64,000 bases of DNA, taken from Psychrobacter sp. Choline-02u-9. GTDB lineage: Bacteria; Pseudomonadota; Gammaproteobacteria; Pseudomonadales; Moraxellaceae. A model generated the notes under the pieces. The model was given only the letters and a program-made list of their open reading frames with translations, was not told the origin of the DNA and did no database searches. Positions 36,547-45,419 of the stretch are shown piece by piece; within the stretch, counting starts at the first letter, position 1, and each line of letters opens with the position of its first letter. The position numbers were made by a program, and so were the translations under genes. The DNA lies in assembly GCF_002836505.1 (NCBI RefSeq), contig NZ_PJBF01000040.1:248001-312000 (forward strand). Direction: 5' to 3'.

Positions 36547-38361
36547 ATGCCTGAATCTCGTACCAATCTGAACCCTGAACCCAAAACCAGCTCGCCGTAT
36601 TTTATCGGATTATTACTTCGCTATAGCACGTTCGGCGCGGCGATTTTAATTCTATTAGCGGGTCTATTATTGGTAAGTTGGTGGCTGATTGTTATCGGTG
36701 GTTTGGCTGTGGCGCTTGGTATTTATGATTTGATTCAGTCCAAGCACGCGATATTGAGCAACTACCCTGTCGCTGGACATATTCGATACGTGTTGGAAGA
36801 TTTCCGTCCTGAGATTCGCCAGTACTTGCTTGAGGATGATAAAGAACAAGTGCCGTTTTCACGCCAGCAGCGTGCGCTAGTCTATCAACGTGCTAAGAAC
36901 GTCAGCGATACCAATGCCTTTGGTACGTTGGACAATCTATATACTCATGGTAAAGAATGGTTTTTGCAATCTACCATCAGTGCACCACTAGAGAACAAAG
37001 ACTTTCGAATTATGGTCGGCGGTGAGCGTTGTCAGCAGCCACACGATATGTCAGTATTCAATATCTCAGCAATGAGCTTTGGCAGTCTCTCAGCGAACGC
37101 CATCATGGCACTCAATCAAGGCGCAAAATTGGGCGGATTTACTCATGACACGGGCGAAGGCGCGATCAGCCCTTATCATCGTAAGTTCGGTGGTGATTTG
37201 ATTTGGGAATTGGGTACAGGCTACTTTGGTTGCCGTGATAATGATGGTAACTTTGATCCACAGTCTTTTGCTGAAAAAGCTGTCGATCCGCAAGTTAAAA
37301 TGATTGAAATCAAGCTTTCACAAGGTGCCAAGCCTGGTAAAGGTGGCGTCCTTCCTTCTAGCAAAATTACGCAAGAGATTGCAGACACACGTCAAGTACC
37401 TACGGGTCAAGACTGTATCTCGCCTTCTTCGCATACCGCATTTAGCACCCCGCGCGAGTTAGTCGCCTTTTGGCAGCAGCTGCGTGAGTTATCTGGTGGC
37501 AAGCCAGTTGGCTTTAAGCTATGTATTGGTCAACCATGGCAGTTTATGGCGATTGTCAAAGCGATGATAGAGGCGGATAACTATCCTGATTTTATCGTTA
37601 TTGATGGTGCAGAAGGCGGCACTGGTGCAGCGCCCGTCGAGTTTATGGACAATGTCGGCATGCCAATGGTTGAAGGGTTTTTGCTGGTACACAATACCTT
37701 AGTTGGTGCTGGTATTCGTGACAAAATTAAGCTTGGCGTCAGCGGCAAGATAGTCTCAGGCTTCGATATTGCGCGCATGATTGCGCTAGGTGCAGATTGG
37801 TGCAACTCAGCACGTGGTTTTATGTTTGCGGTCGGCTGCATTCAGTCGCGCTCTTGTCATACCAACACTTGCCCGACAGGTGTGGCAACTCAAGACCCTT
37901 ATCGTCAAAAGGCGCTCGACGTCCCTAGTAAAGCTGAGCGTGTTGCAAGTTTCCACAAAAACACGCTAAAATCGCTTGCCAGTATCGTAGGCGCGGTCGG
38001 TTTACAGCATCCTAGCCAATTACAGCCGTACCATATCGCACGCCGTCTAGATGATGGGCAAATTAAGCTGCTATCCAAATTCTTCTATTTTGCTGATAAA
38101 GGCGCACTGCTCGATCATAGTGCCCGTGCCGACGTATTTAACCAGATGTGGGTCATGGCAAACCCTGATAGCTTTTTAGCCAATAATGATGCGCTCATTG
38201 CTTATAACAAGGACTCGCGTGATAAGGGCAAGGAAACTGGCGCGCCAACAGAACACAGCGCTGGGTATAATTCTGAGCACTTGACCAATCTCACCGATGG
38301 TGGACGATTAATTGGTAATGTGAACAATACAATCCGTGACTTTCCGCCTACTAATGACTGA
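36547..38361 (+). CDS. FMN-binding glutamate synthase-like protein (GltB domain 2), membrane-anchored
   Basis: 604 residues from the ATG at 36547; a TTG at 36535 would add four. The N-terminus has two hydrophobic segments (about residues 20-60), absent from GltB. The rest is the central FMN/Fe-S domain of glutamate synthase: FNISAMSFGSLSANAI, GEGAISPYH, GAKPGKGG, IVIDGAEGGTGAAP, GKIVSGFDIARMIALGAD, and a Cys cluster CIQSRSCHTNTCPTGVATQDP for the 3Fe-4S cluster. It lacks the glutamine amidotransferase domain, so it cannot be complete glutamate synthase; electron donor and substrate are unknown. Divergent from the Hint cluster by about 45 bases. Confidence 0.87.
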   Translation: MPESRTNLNPEPKTSSPYFIGLLLRYSTFGAAILILLAGLLLVSWWLIVIGGLAVALGIYDLIQSKHAILSNYPVAGHIRYVLEDFRPEIRQYLLEDDKEQVPFSRQQRALVYQRAKNVSDTNAFGTLDNLYTHGKEWFLQSTISAPLENKDFRIMVGGERCQQPHDMSVFNISAMSFGSLSANAIMALNQGAKLGGFTHDTGEGAISPYHRKFGGDLIWELGTGYFGCRDNDGNFDPQSFAEKAVDPQVKMIEIKLSQGAKPGKGGVLPSSKITQEIADTRQVPTGQDCISPSSHTAFSTPRELVAFWQQLRELSGGKPVGFKLCIGQPWQFMAIVKAMIEADNYPDFIVIDGAEGGTGAAPVEFMDNVGMPMVEGFLLVHNTLVGAGIRDKIKLGVSGKIVSGFDIARMIALGADWCNSARGFMFAVGCIQSRSCHTNTCPTGVATQDPYRQKALDVPSKAERVASFHKNTLKSLASIVGAVGLQHPSQLQPYHIARRLDDGQIKLLSKFFYFADKGALLDHSARADVFNQMWVMANPDSFLANNDALIAYNKDSRDKGKETGAPTEHSAGYNSEHLTNLTDGGRLIGNVNNTIRDFPPTND

Positions 38362-38466
38362 ATCAGTGCCTAAATCGTTGTATTTAAAAAGTAGTGATGA
38401 AGGAGTAATTAAGCGGTAGATAGTAACCAAACTCAAATAATTTACACATTAAAAGACGCGTGATTG

Positions 38467-39279
38467 ATGCCAAGTTCTATTTTTAACTTATTCTTATCAA
38501 CGATGGTACTTGCGCTAGGCCTGAGCGCCTGCCAGCAGACAAATACCAATGCGACTAGTAGCGATACCGATAGCTGGTCATGTCAGACTAAAGACACGCC
38601 CTTTGCTTATAGTGTTTGCCGTGTCGATGCTACCGCGTTAGCGAGCGAGCGTTATTCATTACAACTGTTTTGGCAATCCTCTGATAACAATGAGCCTCTG
38701 CTGACCTTTGATGCGTTATTGGCCACATTACCGAATCATGAGACCCTCAAATTTGCGATGAATGCAGGCATGTATAATGAAAACTATGCGCCGATTGGCT
38801 ATACCGTCATCGAAGGCAAAGAACTCAAATCGCTAAATACAAAAGAAGGTGGCGGTAATTTTCATCTATTACCTAATGGGGTTATGTGGTGGGACCAAGC
38901 TGGCAACGTGCAAATCACCGAAAGTAATGCGTTAAATGAGCAGATAAGCAATGGTGATGTGCAGCCTTGGTATGCGACGCAGTCGGGTCCTATGCTGGTC
39001 ATCAATGACGAGATACACCCAAAGTTCAACCCTGATAGCAGCTCAATCAAACTGCGTAATGGTGCAGGCGTTTGCCGTGATGGCAGTATACAGCTCGTTA
39101 ATAGCGATGAGCCTGTGACCTTTTATCAGTTTGCAGAACTATTTAAGAATGAGTTAGGTTGTTCAAACGCGCTGTTTTTAGACGGTGGTATTGCCTCAGC
39201 ATTGTATGCGCCTAGTATCGATAAGCAGGATAAAAAAGAGATGGGCGTGATGATTGGATTGGTTGAAAATAAAGAGTAA
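38467..39279 (+). CDS. Phosphodiester glycosidase family lipoprotein
   Basis: 270 residues. ATG at 38467 is preceded by a TTG codon in frame. The N-terminal LFLSTMVLALGLSACQQ contains a lipobox (LSAC, Cys near 20), so this is a lipoprotein anchored to a membrane. The remainder matches the DUF2233 / NAGPA-like phosphodiester glycosidase family: MNAGMYNENYAPIGYTV, SGPMLVINDEIHP, the GAGVCRDGSI strand and LFLDGGIASALYAP. Family members release covering sugars from phosphodiesters, but many bacterial ones act on unknown exopolysaccharides. It is transcribed alone and ends before a bidirectional terminator. Confidence 0.85.
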   Translation: MPSSIFNLFLSTMVLALGLSACQQTNTNATSSDTDSWSCQTKDTPFAYSVCRVDATALASERYSLQLFWQSSDNNEPLLTFDALLATLPNHETLKFAMNAGMYNENYAPIGYTVIEGKELKSLNTKEGGGNFHLLPNGVMWWDQAGNVQITESNALNEQISNGDVQPWYATQSGPMLVINDEIHPKFNPDSSSIKLRNGAGVCRDGSIQLVNSDEPVTFYQFAELFKNELGCSNALFLDGGIASALYAPSIDKQDKKEMGVMIGLVENKE

Positions 39280-39340
39280 TACGCATCTATATTTCAATGT
39301 TAATATCTAACTCCTATTGCTTCTTATATTGCGTTCAATA

Positions 39341-39382
39341 AAAAGCACTTGAAATGACGTTGTCATTCAAGTGCTTTTTTTG
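39341..39382. terminator. Bidirectional terminator between the lipoprotein gene and hmp
   Basis: AAAAAGCACTTGAA (39341-39354) and TTCAAGTGCTTTTTTT (39367-39382) make a long stem with a loop that itself contains ATGAC/GTCAT. T-runs occur on both strands, serving the convergent genes. Confidence 0.9.
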
Positions 39383-39419
39383 TTATTGGTAATAATTAAT
39401 GGCTAACAATCGCTAAAAA

Positions 39420-40616
39420 CTAACCACCCAAGCTCATTTTAGGGCCAAACGGTTCGTAGTGAACGCTATCGGCACCATGATCTAATGCTACCAACCCATC
39501 AATCATACTTTCCATAAATGGCATCGAGCCGCACACATAGATATCAGCAGGCTTAGGCAAGGTAGCAAGCCATGTCTCATCTAACATCTGCCCAGACTCA
39601 AAGTAAAAGATATGTTTTTCTACGCTCTCAGCCTGTTCGAGTAATACTTCTACCTGATCAGAGAAAGCATGATGGGCGATATTTTGACATGCATAAACCC
39701 ATATAATAGGTCGTTTAGGATTGGCTAATACTTGCGCCTCTAGCATAGACAGTACAGGCGTAACCCCGACCCCTGCACTCATTAATACCAATGGAATATC
39801 ATTTTGCTGTACCAAATCTTGATTGAGCGCAAAGTCACCAGCTGGTGCCGATAATAAAACCGTATCACCGACTTCTAGTTGATCATGCATATAGTTAGAA
39901 ACCAACCCATGATGCTCATTACGGTTATCACGTCGAACAGCAAACTGAATGCCTGCATCAGTACTGGCAGAGTATAAAGAATAATGACGCAGCGCAATAT
40001 GATCGCTGTCTTTTGGGTCTGTTTTCACCGTGATGTATTGACCAGCGGTTAAGGTCAATTTGCTCAGGTCAATATCTTGATTACTATCTTCATTGTCGTT
40101 CACTGGCACTACTGTAAAGGCTGCGATATCCGTAGCAGCCGCTACCTTTTCGGTCACTTTAAAAGGCGCAAACCCCTGCCACATTGCTTCTTCATACATG
40201 CCATGTTCAATCTGGATAAACACGGAGGCGATCTCATCATAAGCTTCTGTCCAAGCGGTAATGATGTCGTCAGTGGCTGCCTCTCCTAGCACTTCTTTTA
40301 TCGCCCCAATTAGATGTTTGCCGACGATAGGATAATGCTCAGGTAATATCTGTAAGGCTCTATGTTTATGGCTAATCTGGGTCACCTGTGGCAATAGCGT
40401 AGCCAGTTTGTCCAAGTGCTTGGCAGCGGCCAATACTGTTGTAGCCAGTGCGGTCTGTTGACGGCCTAGTTTTTGATTGGTCTCATTAAAAATATCTAAC
40501 AACTCAGGATGCTCATTAAACATATTTTTATAAAACACAGTGGTAATCGCAACACCATGTTGTTCAAGTACAGGAACGGTTGCGGTGACAATTTCTAACG
40601 TTTTTGGTGAGGCCAT
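39420..40616 (-). CDS. hmp: Nitric oxide dioxygenase (flavohemoglobin)
   Basis: 398 residues from the ATG at 40616, chosen because AAGAG lies just before it; an upstream ATG at 40634 sits without such a site. The globin domain (1-140) contains the proximal His in ISHKHRALQILPEHYPIVG. The reductase domain has RHYSLYSAS (FAD) and LMSAGVGVTPVLSML (NAD), with VCGSMPFM and YEPFGP at the end. It oxidises NO to nitrate with O2 and NADPH, protecting against nitrosative stress. A perfect NsrR-type palindrome lies upstream at 40749-40771. Monocistronic, convergent with the lipoprotein gene. Confidence 0.95.
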   Translation of the reverse strand: MASPKTLEIVTATVPVLEQHGVAITTVFYKNMFNEHPELLDIFNETNQKLGRQQTALATTVLAAAKHLDKLATLLPQVTQISHKHRALQILPEHYPIVGKHLIGAIKEVLGEAATDDIITAWTEAYDEIASVFIQIEHGMYEEAMWQGFAPFKVTEKVAAATDIAAFTVVPVNDNEDSNQDIDLSKLTLTAGQYITVKTDPKDSDHIALRHYSLYSASTDAGIQFAVRRDNRNEHHGLVSNYMHDQLEVGDTVLLSAPAGDFALNQDLVQQNDIPLVLMSAGVGVTPVLSMLEAQVLANPKRPIIWVYACQNIAHHAFSDQVEVLLEQAESVEKHIFYFESGQMLDETWLATLPKPADIYVCGSMPFMESMIDGLVALDHGADSVHYEPFGPKMSLGG

Positions 40617-40748
40617 GTTGTTTCTCTTAGTCATTAACTACATTGATAAATTGAAATGTTAAAAATAATCCGTCTAAACTGGCAATAATGAGTAGACCTT
40701 TTTACAGTAGTCATCAAAATTATTAGCCGACCAATACAGAATATTTAT

Positions 40749-40771
40749 AACATTCATTTAAAATGAATGTT
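40749..40771 (-). promoter_or_regulatory. NsrR-type operator of hmp
   Basis: AACATTCATTT, A, AAATGAATGTT is a perfect 11-1-11 inverted repeat, resembling the NsrR consensus AAGATGCATTT-N-AAATGCATCTT. It lies about 130 bases upstream of the hmp ATG. NsrR is a [Fe-S] repressor that releases DNA on exposure to NO, and hmp is its best-known target. No nsrR gene is in this window. Confidence 0.85.
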
Positions 40772-40830
40772 AACACACTTTACTAGGCATACCAATATAG
40801 GATGACTATAGAACCTATTTGCATCGATAA

Positions 40831-40866
40831 AAAAACAGCCGCTATGTTGTCATAACGGCTGTTTTT
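40831..40866 (-). terminator. Rho-independent terminator after the VWA gene
   Basis: AAAAACAGCCG (40831-40841) and CGGCTGTTTTT (40856-40866) form an 11-bp stem; on the minus strand it ends in a T-run. It isolates the VWA/MoxR unit from the hmp promoter. Confidence 0.88.
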
Positions 40867-40919
40867 ATAAGGGTTTAAGCTGTGTTAACAGGCTTTATCA
40901 ATCAGGCTGAATATCAAAA

Positions 40920-42143
40920 TTACCGTGCCATATATTGAGTCATTTCTTCAACACCATGTAGCGTCATCGGATACATCTTATTTTCGAACAGCTTTTTAAT
41001 CTCAACGATGGTCTGTGTATATTGCCAATACGATGGGTTTTCAGGATTGAGCCAAGTTACTTTATCAAAATGCTCCAGTACTCGCTTCAGCCATACGATG
41101 CCCGCTTCATTATTCATATACTCTACGCTGCCGCCTACTGTCATCAGCTCATAAGGCGACATCGATGCATCACCGACGAAGATAACACGATACTCTCGGC
41201 CATATTTATTGAGTAGCTCAAACGTTGGCATCGGTGCACTATGGCGACGATTGTTGTCCTTCCACACATAGTCATACAAACAGTTATGAAAATAAAAGAA
41301 CTCTAAGGTTTTAAATTCATTTTTTGCCGCAGAAAACAGTTTTTCGAGCGCTTCGACATGGATATCCATACTGCCGCCCACATCAAACAGCATTAGCACT
41401 TTGACACGGTTACGGCGCTCTGCCTGCATATGTATATCGAGCACCCCCTTTTTTGCCGTACGTTTAATCGTCTCATGAATATCTAGCTCGTCAGCACTGC
41501 CAGTCCGCGCAAACTGACGCAGATTGCGTAGCGCCATTTGAATTTGGCGAGTACCGAGCTGATTGTCATCATCGAGATTGCGATATTTACGCTGCTCCCA
41601 GACTTTTGCTGCGCTACGTTTGCGAGACTCACCGCCGACACGTACACCTTCTGGATGATCACCATAGGCACCAAATGGCGAAGTCCCGCCCGTTCCTACC
41701 CATTTACTGCCACCTTGATGACGCTCTTTTTGCTCTTTTAACCGTTCCTCTAACGCCTTCATCAGCTCTTCAAGCGAGCCGTACTTTTTCAGTAATCGTC
41801 TTTGCTCTTCGGTTAGATTTTTGGGATCGAGCTTTAGATCCAGCCACTCTTTGGGCACGTCCGTTAACTTGGCCAACAGCTCATCCATATCGAGACTATC
41901 GACACCTTCAAAATAATCCGCCATGGCCCGATCGAACTTATCAAAATGGCGCTCGTCTTTGACCATGCACAGTCGGATCAACCGGTACATATCTTCGCGG
42001 CTAGCAAAAGTAGTCAGTGCTGGATCTTCAGGATGCGACTGCATCATCAGCCCTTTATCTAACGCGGCATTGAGATCGAGCAGCTCGCGCGTACTGACTG
42101 GCACGCCATAAGTACGCAAGGTATAGAATAGTTTGATAAACAT
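40920..42143 (-). CDS. VWA domain-containing protein (CoxE-like), partner of MoxR
   Basis: 407 residues. The N-terminal half is an acidic/helical region (VPVSTRELLDLNAALD, many Lys/Glu), and the C-terminal half is a von Willebrand A fold with the MIDAS-like VLMLFDVGGSMD (residues about 237-248; the second position of the usual DxSxS is Gly, as in CoxE relatives). Such proteins work with a MoxR AAA+ ATPase, here 159 bases upstream in the same direction, as a chaperone pair. The client is unknown. The gene ends in a clear terminator. Confidence 0.85.
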   Translation of the reverse strand: MFIKLFYTLRTYGVPVSTRELLDLNAALDKGLMMQSHPEDPALTTFASREDMYRLIRLCMVKDERHFDKFDRAMADYFEGVDSLDMDELLAKLTDVPKEWLDLKLDPKNLTEEQRRLLKKYGSLEELMKALEERLKEQKERHQGGSKWVGTGGTSPFGAYGDHPEGVRVGGESRKRSAAKVWEQRKYRNLDDDNQLGTRQIQMALRNLRQFARTGSADELDIHETIKRTAKKGVLDIHMQAERRNRVKVLMLFDVGGSMDIHVEALEKLFSAAKNEFKTLEFFYFHNCLYDYVWKDNNRRHSAPMPTFELLNKYGREYRVIFVGDASMSPYELMTVGGSVEYMNNEAGIVWLKRVLEHFDKVTWLNPENPSYWQYTQTIVEIKKLFENKMYPMTLHGVEEMTQYMAR

Positions 42144-42302
42144 AAGAGTCGTATCACTTATTGGCTGATATTATTATCTGGTGATATTGCTGATATCATT
42201 AATTGGTACAGTTACAGTCACAGGTTGAGCGTTTGCATTGACCTTCATAATAGACATCCGATATCGGACATAAGACGTTAAAATCAACGCAAGCTGCAAA
42301 CA

Positions 42303-43166
42303 TTAACGACGCATCATATTGGCAAAACGCTGTAATAAACTCACATCTGCTTCATTTTTGAGCAATGCGCCATATAGAGGCGGGATAGACTTTTCGCCGC
42401 GCAGATTTTCTTCTAGCTCGTCCTGAGCCATATCATCAGCAAGTAACAAAGTTAACCAATCGACCAACTCAGACGTTGATGGCGGCTTTTTAAGACCTTG
42501 AATACCGCGCAGTTTATAGAAGATATCCAATGCATCATTGACCAGTTTTTCCTGAATGTCTGGAAAATGCACTTCGATGATTTGGCGCATGGTTTCTTCT
42601 TCTGGGAAGTCAATATAGTGGAAGAAACAACGACGCAAAAATGCATCTGGTAGCTCTTTTTCATTGTTTGAAGTAATAATAACCACTGGACGCTGCGCCG
42701 CTGTAATAGTTTCGCCAGTCTCATAAACATAAAAAGACATCTTATCAAGCTCATGTAGCAAGTCATTTGGGAACTCGATATCGGCTTTATCAATCTCATC
42801 AATCAGTAGTACACTACGCTCTGTACTGGTAAAAGCGTCCCACAGCTTGCCCGGCTTGATATAGTTGGCAATGTCATAGACCTTATCATCACCCAACTGC
42901 GAATCCCGCAGGCGTGATACCGCATCATACTCATACAGTCCTTGCTCAGCCTTAGTCGTCGATTTGACGTGCCAAGTAATCAGTGGCATACCCAAGCTTT
43001 CAGCGACTTCTTCGGCAAGCAATGTCTTACCTGTGCCAGGCTCACCTTTGATCAGCAATGGCTTTTGTAATGTCATAGCGGCATTTACGGCCAGTTGCAA
43101 ATCATCGGTAGCAATATAACTACTGGTACCAGTAAAGTTTTTCTTAGTATTGTCAGCTGTGGTCAT
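42303..43166 (-). CDS. MoxR-family AAA+ ATPase
   Basis: 287 residues. Walker A is GEPGTGKT (near 41-48), Walker B LLIDEIDKAD (near 120-129), with the sensor-1 region ITSNNEKELPDAFLRRCFF. The family pairs with VWA-domain proteins to fold or activate other proteins, often metal-cofactor enzymes (established for relatives such as CbbQ/NorQ and RavA). The VWA gene at 40920 is the natural partner. AGATCTCG lies just upstream and no strong ribosome site is seen. A cytosolic protein. Confidence 0.93.
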   Translation of the reverse strand: MTTADNTKKNFTGTSSYIATDDLQLAVNAAMTLQKPLLIKGEPGTGKTLLAEEVAESLGMPLITWHVKSTTKAEQGLYEYDAVSRLRDSQLGDDKVYDIANYIKPGKLWDAFTSTERSVLLIDEIDKADIEFPNDLLHELDKMSFYVYETGETITAAQRPVVIITSNNEKELPDAFLRRCFFHYIDFPEEETMRQIIEVHFPDIQEKLVNDALDIFYKLRGIQGLKKPPSTSELVDWLTLLLADDMAQDELEENLRGEKSIPPLYGALLKNEADVSLLQRFANMMRR

Positions 43167-43379
43167 AATCAGATCTCGATTGTTGTTATAGATAAGTTGT
43201 TATAAATGGATAGGTCTAAAACATAAATGACTAATAAAGGATAAATTAGTAAAGAATAAATTAGATTAGCACAGCCTGATACATTGCCAAAATACTCATG
43301 CGTTCGCATTTATTAACAATTGTTATGTGCAATGTATAGTGAGCAATTATTTATATGTCTAATAAACAGTCGAGCATAA

Positions 43380-43405
43380 AAAAAGACACGCAGCGGTGTC
43401 TTTTT
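43380..43405 (-). terminator. Rho-independent terminator after the membrane-protein gene
   Basis: AAAAAGACAC and GTGTCTTTTT flank a six-base loop; both strands have T-runs, and the minus-strand gene at 43466 ends 60 bases upstream. Confidence 0.85.
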
Positions 43406-43465
43406 ATTCGGGTATCAAATAAATTCTAAAAAAATAGTACTATCTTAATGCCTAGCCTATTTTTA

Positions 43466-44062
43466 TCACTTATCAGACGTATCGCTATCCATTTTCTTAG
43501 CCAATGCATTGTCTTTTTTTAAGCTCACGTTAGTGTCAGGCTGTCCGGTTACGGTAGTGCCTTCTGGCAAATAACTGCCTGTGGTCATTTGTAACGTGGC
43601 CTGTGTATCTTCTGCGCTGCGGCTACGGGCTTTATCCAAGCTTGATGCAAATGCGCTGCGTATCAACTGCCATACAAAACCAACAAACAACCCTGCGACC
43701 AGTATCACCAATATCGGCAACATATTGGCAACCGCGCCTGCGTAATCTTTCATCATCACAGCATAGACGACGCTAATACTGGCTGGTGCAAGCTCGCTCG
43801 GATCACCAAGCGCTGTACCTGGTGCTAATAATACCGCAAACAGAACCATCCAGCTCATACCGCCCAATGGTTTTGGCAGTACACGAGCCACAAGTATCCA
43901 TAGCACTAGTACCAAAACAGCACCGCCCAGATAAGCATACATCGGCAAATCAGCGGGCGGGACATCCTTTACCATTTGGCCCCACCAAATGGCAATCTCA
44001 CCGAGAATGTCACTGATAGACTCTAGCGGTAAGCTATGTAAGATATTTTTTAACCAGTCCAT
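43466..44062 (-). CDS. Hypothetical membrane protein with three hydrophobic segments
   Basis: 198 residues that I do not recognise beyond a membrane topology. Hydrophobic segments appear near residues 45-65 (AYLGGAVLVLVLWILVARVL), 70-82 (SWMVLFAVLLAPG) and 110-130 (MLPILVILVAGLFVGFVWQLI), with a polar C-terminal tail rich in Ser, Thr, Asp and Lys. Both the surrounding Asp/Pro-rich N-terminus and the charged tail look soluble. It may be a conserved Moraxellaceae protein. It is transcribed alone, with a terminator downstream. No function can be given. Confidence 0.6.
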   Translation of the reverse strand: MDWLKNILHSLPLESISDILGEIAIWWGQMVKDVPPADLPMYAYLGGAVLVLVLWILVARVLPKPLGGMSWMVLFAVLLAPGTALGDPSELAPASISVVYAVMMKDYAGAVANMLPILVILVAGLFVGFVWQLIRSAFASSLDKARSRSAEDTQATLQMTTGSYLPEGTTVTGQPDTNVSLKKDNALAKKMDSDTSDK

Positions 44063-44323
44063 GCGTGTTTATTTACCTGCGTTTATCGCCAATGACACAA
44101 TCTGTGTCTAGCGGTATATGTGCGTTCTGTAGAACCAGAATGAGGCCAACTACATAATGAACTTGTGCATTATGTAGGCTTATATGTACATTGCGTAGGG
44201 TGTCAGTTTATCACGACTCTCTACTCAAATGCATGTGAGCAAGTGTGTCGTAGGTTTTTATCGACGCTATTTTCAAGGTAGCGCATTGATATGTCCTACC
44301 ACAATTACTTGCTGACAAATCTA

Positions 44324-44644
44324 TTAATTGTAGATGCTGTCCTGCGATTCACGAGCACGCAGCTCTGCTTGGCGGCGCATCACGTCTTGCGGCGGCAACT
44401 GCACAAAGTAACCTTGAGACTGTAATTTTGCCAGTACTTCTCCTTTATCGACACGAGCGAGCTTATCTTTAGTTGATAAGTCCAAATGCATGACGAACTT
44501 ACTACGGCCTAAACCTGCACGGAAATCTTTTGGTAATACGCCAAGCCAGTCTTTGATCTCATCAGTATCGTCAGGATAATCAGGACGCGCAATGTAGATA
44601 TACATGTCGTCATGTTTTGGAAATTTATAAATATCGCAATGCAT
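44324..44644 (-). CDS. YcgL domain protein
   Basis: 106 residues from the ATG at 44644 (GTG at 44653 is upstream but AGGTGG sits just before the ATG). The family signature MYIYIARPDYPDD / DWLGVLPKDFRAGLGRSKFVMHLDLS is present in full; the C-terminal QGYFVQLPPQD is also typical. YcgL-type proteins are small, gammaproteobacterial and mostly of unknown function (in E. coli and Pseudomonas several appear beside minC or rnd). Here it is a single gene upstream of a large spacer that precedes gcvT. Confidence 0.85.
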   Translation of the reverse strand: MHCDIYKFPKHDDMYIYIARPDYPDDTDEIKDWLGVLPKDFRAGLGRSKFVMHLDLSTKDKLARVDKGEVLAKLQSQGYFVQLPPQDVMRRQAELRARESQDSIYN

Positions 44645-45110
44645 AAAAACCACCTATCAGAAACTATGGGCGTAGGTTAGCATATTTCAGGCAAATACCA
44701 GTAGTCGCTTTGCGTTTTGCTATCGTAATTTTTGTGAAAACACACAGATAAAACGCTGATATGAGCGACAAAAATATCATTGTAAAATATAACCTATTTC
44801 ATAGACTGCCTTAACAAAACATCATTTTTGCCAAATTTATTTATTTTAATGGCTTTGATGACTTGTAAAAGCGCTTTGAACCTTTCATAATAAAAGCGTT
44901 TTTCAGGAGAGAGTTTATCAGCATCGTTTTTGTATTGAACCCTATTGGTTATACAACTATCGCAATTGCTAGATAACCACCGAAGGCGCATCCACCCTGC
45001 CAATCGCTCAGGTAAAAGGACTGAAAAACGCATGTCACTGTTGTTTGATAGTATTTAGTAATATGACGCTCATAGCGCACTACTTTTTTATCAAACATAA
45101 GGCATAACAA
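44645..45110. other. Spacer between ycgL and the glycine riboswitch
   Basis: About 460 bases, AT-rich. A minus-strand frame at 44794-45033 (79 residues, no ribosome site, no motif) is the only ORF. I could not assign function; the gcv promoter should lie near its right end. Confidence 0.4.
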
Positions 45111-45244
45111 ATCTGGAGAGTGGTAAGCACGGACGACGTCTTACCCACCGAAGGGGAGAAAATACGCTATCATCGACGATAGGGCTCATATAACTGCCCA
45201 AAAATGATAGTTCGTGTTGAAAATCTCAGGTCACAGGACAGATA
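45111..45244 (+). ncRNA. Glycine riboswitch (single aptamer) upstream of gcvT
   Basis: ATCTGGAGAGTGG (45111-45123), the TCTTACCCACCGAAGGGG stretch (around 45139-45156), and AAATCTCAGGTCACAGGACAGAT (about 45221-45244) match the conserved glycine aptamer elements (GGAGAG, CACCGAAGG, TCTCAGGT, GGACAGA); ATCT and AGAT pair as P1. Only one aptamer is seen, and the region between the core halves (45163-45215) is an enlarged helix: ACGCTATCAT pairs with ATGATAGTTCGT, with an inner GGGC/GCCC hairpin. It probably activates the downstream glycine cleavage genes when glycine is high. Confidence 0.88.
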
Positions 45245-45419
45245 GGGCTTTAGCTTAAACTGACGTATAGCGTCTGTTTGGCTTACGTCTTCATCTTTGC
45301 TTTCTGTGTCACCCTTTGATGTGATATTTGCGCCTTGCAATATTGCTTCTCGCTACTTTTACGTTGCGCATCACTCCTTACTCTGCCGAGTACGACTGAT
45401 GTACACATAAGGATTTGTT

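Larger units (their letters stand above)
40617..40919. other. Intergenic region between hmp and the VWA gene
   Basis: About 300 bases: the hmp promoter region with the NsrR palindrome, and the terminator of the VWA gene. Nothing else stands out. Confidence 0.6.

Noticed and set aside
41606..41962. 118-residue plus-strand ORF over the VWA gene
   Set aside because: Antisense shadow of a conserved coding region.
44794..45033. 79-residue minus-strand ORF before the glycine riboswitch
   Set aside because: No ribosome site and no recognisable motif; kept only as a note on the spacer. It could be a small protein or a decayed gene, but there is no positive evidence.
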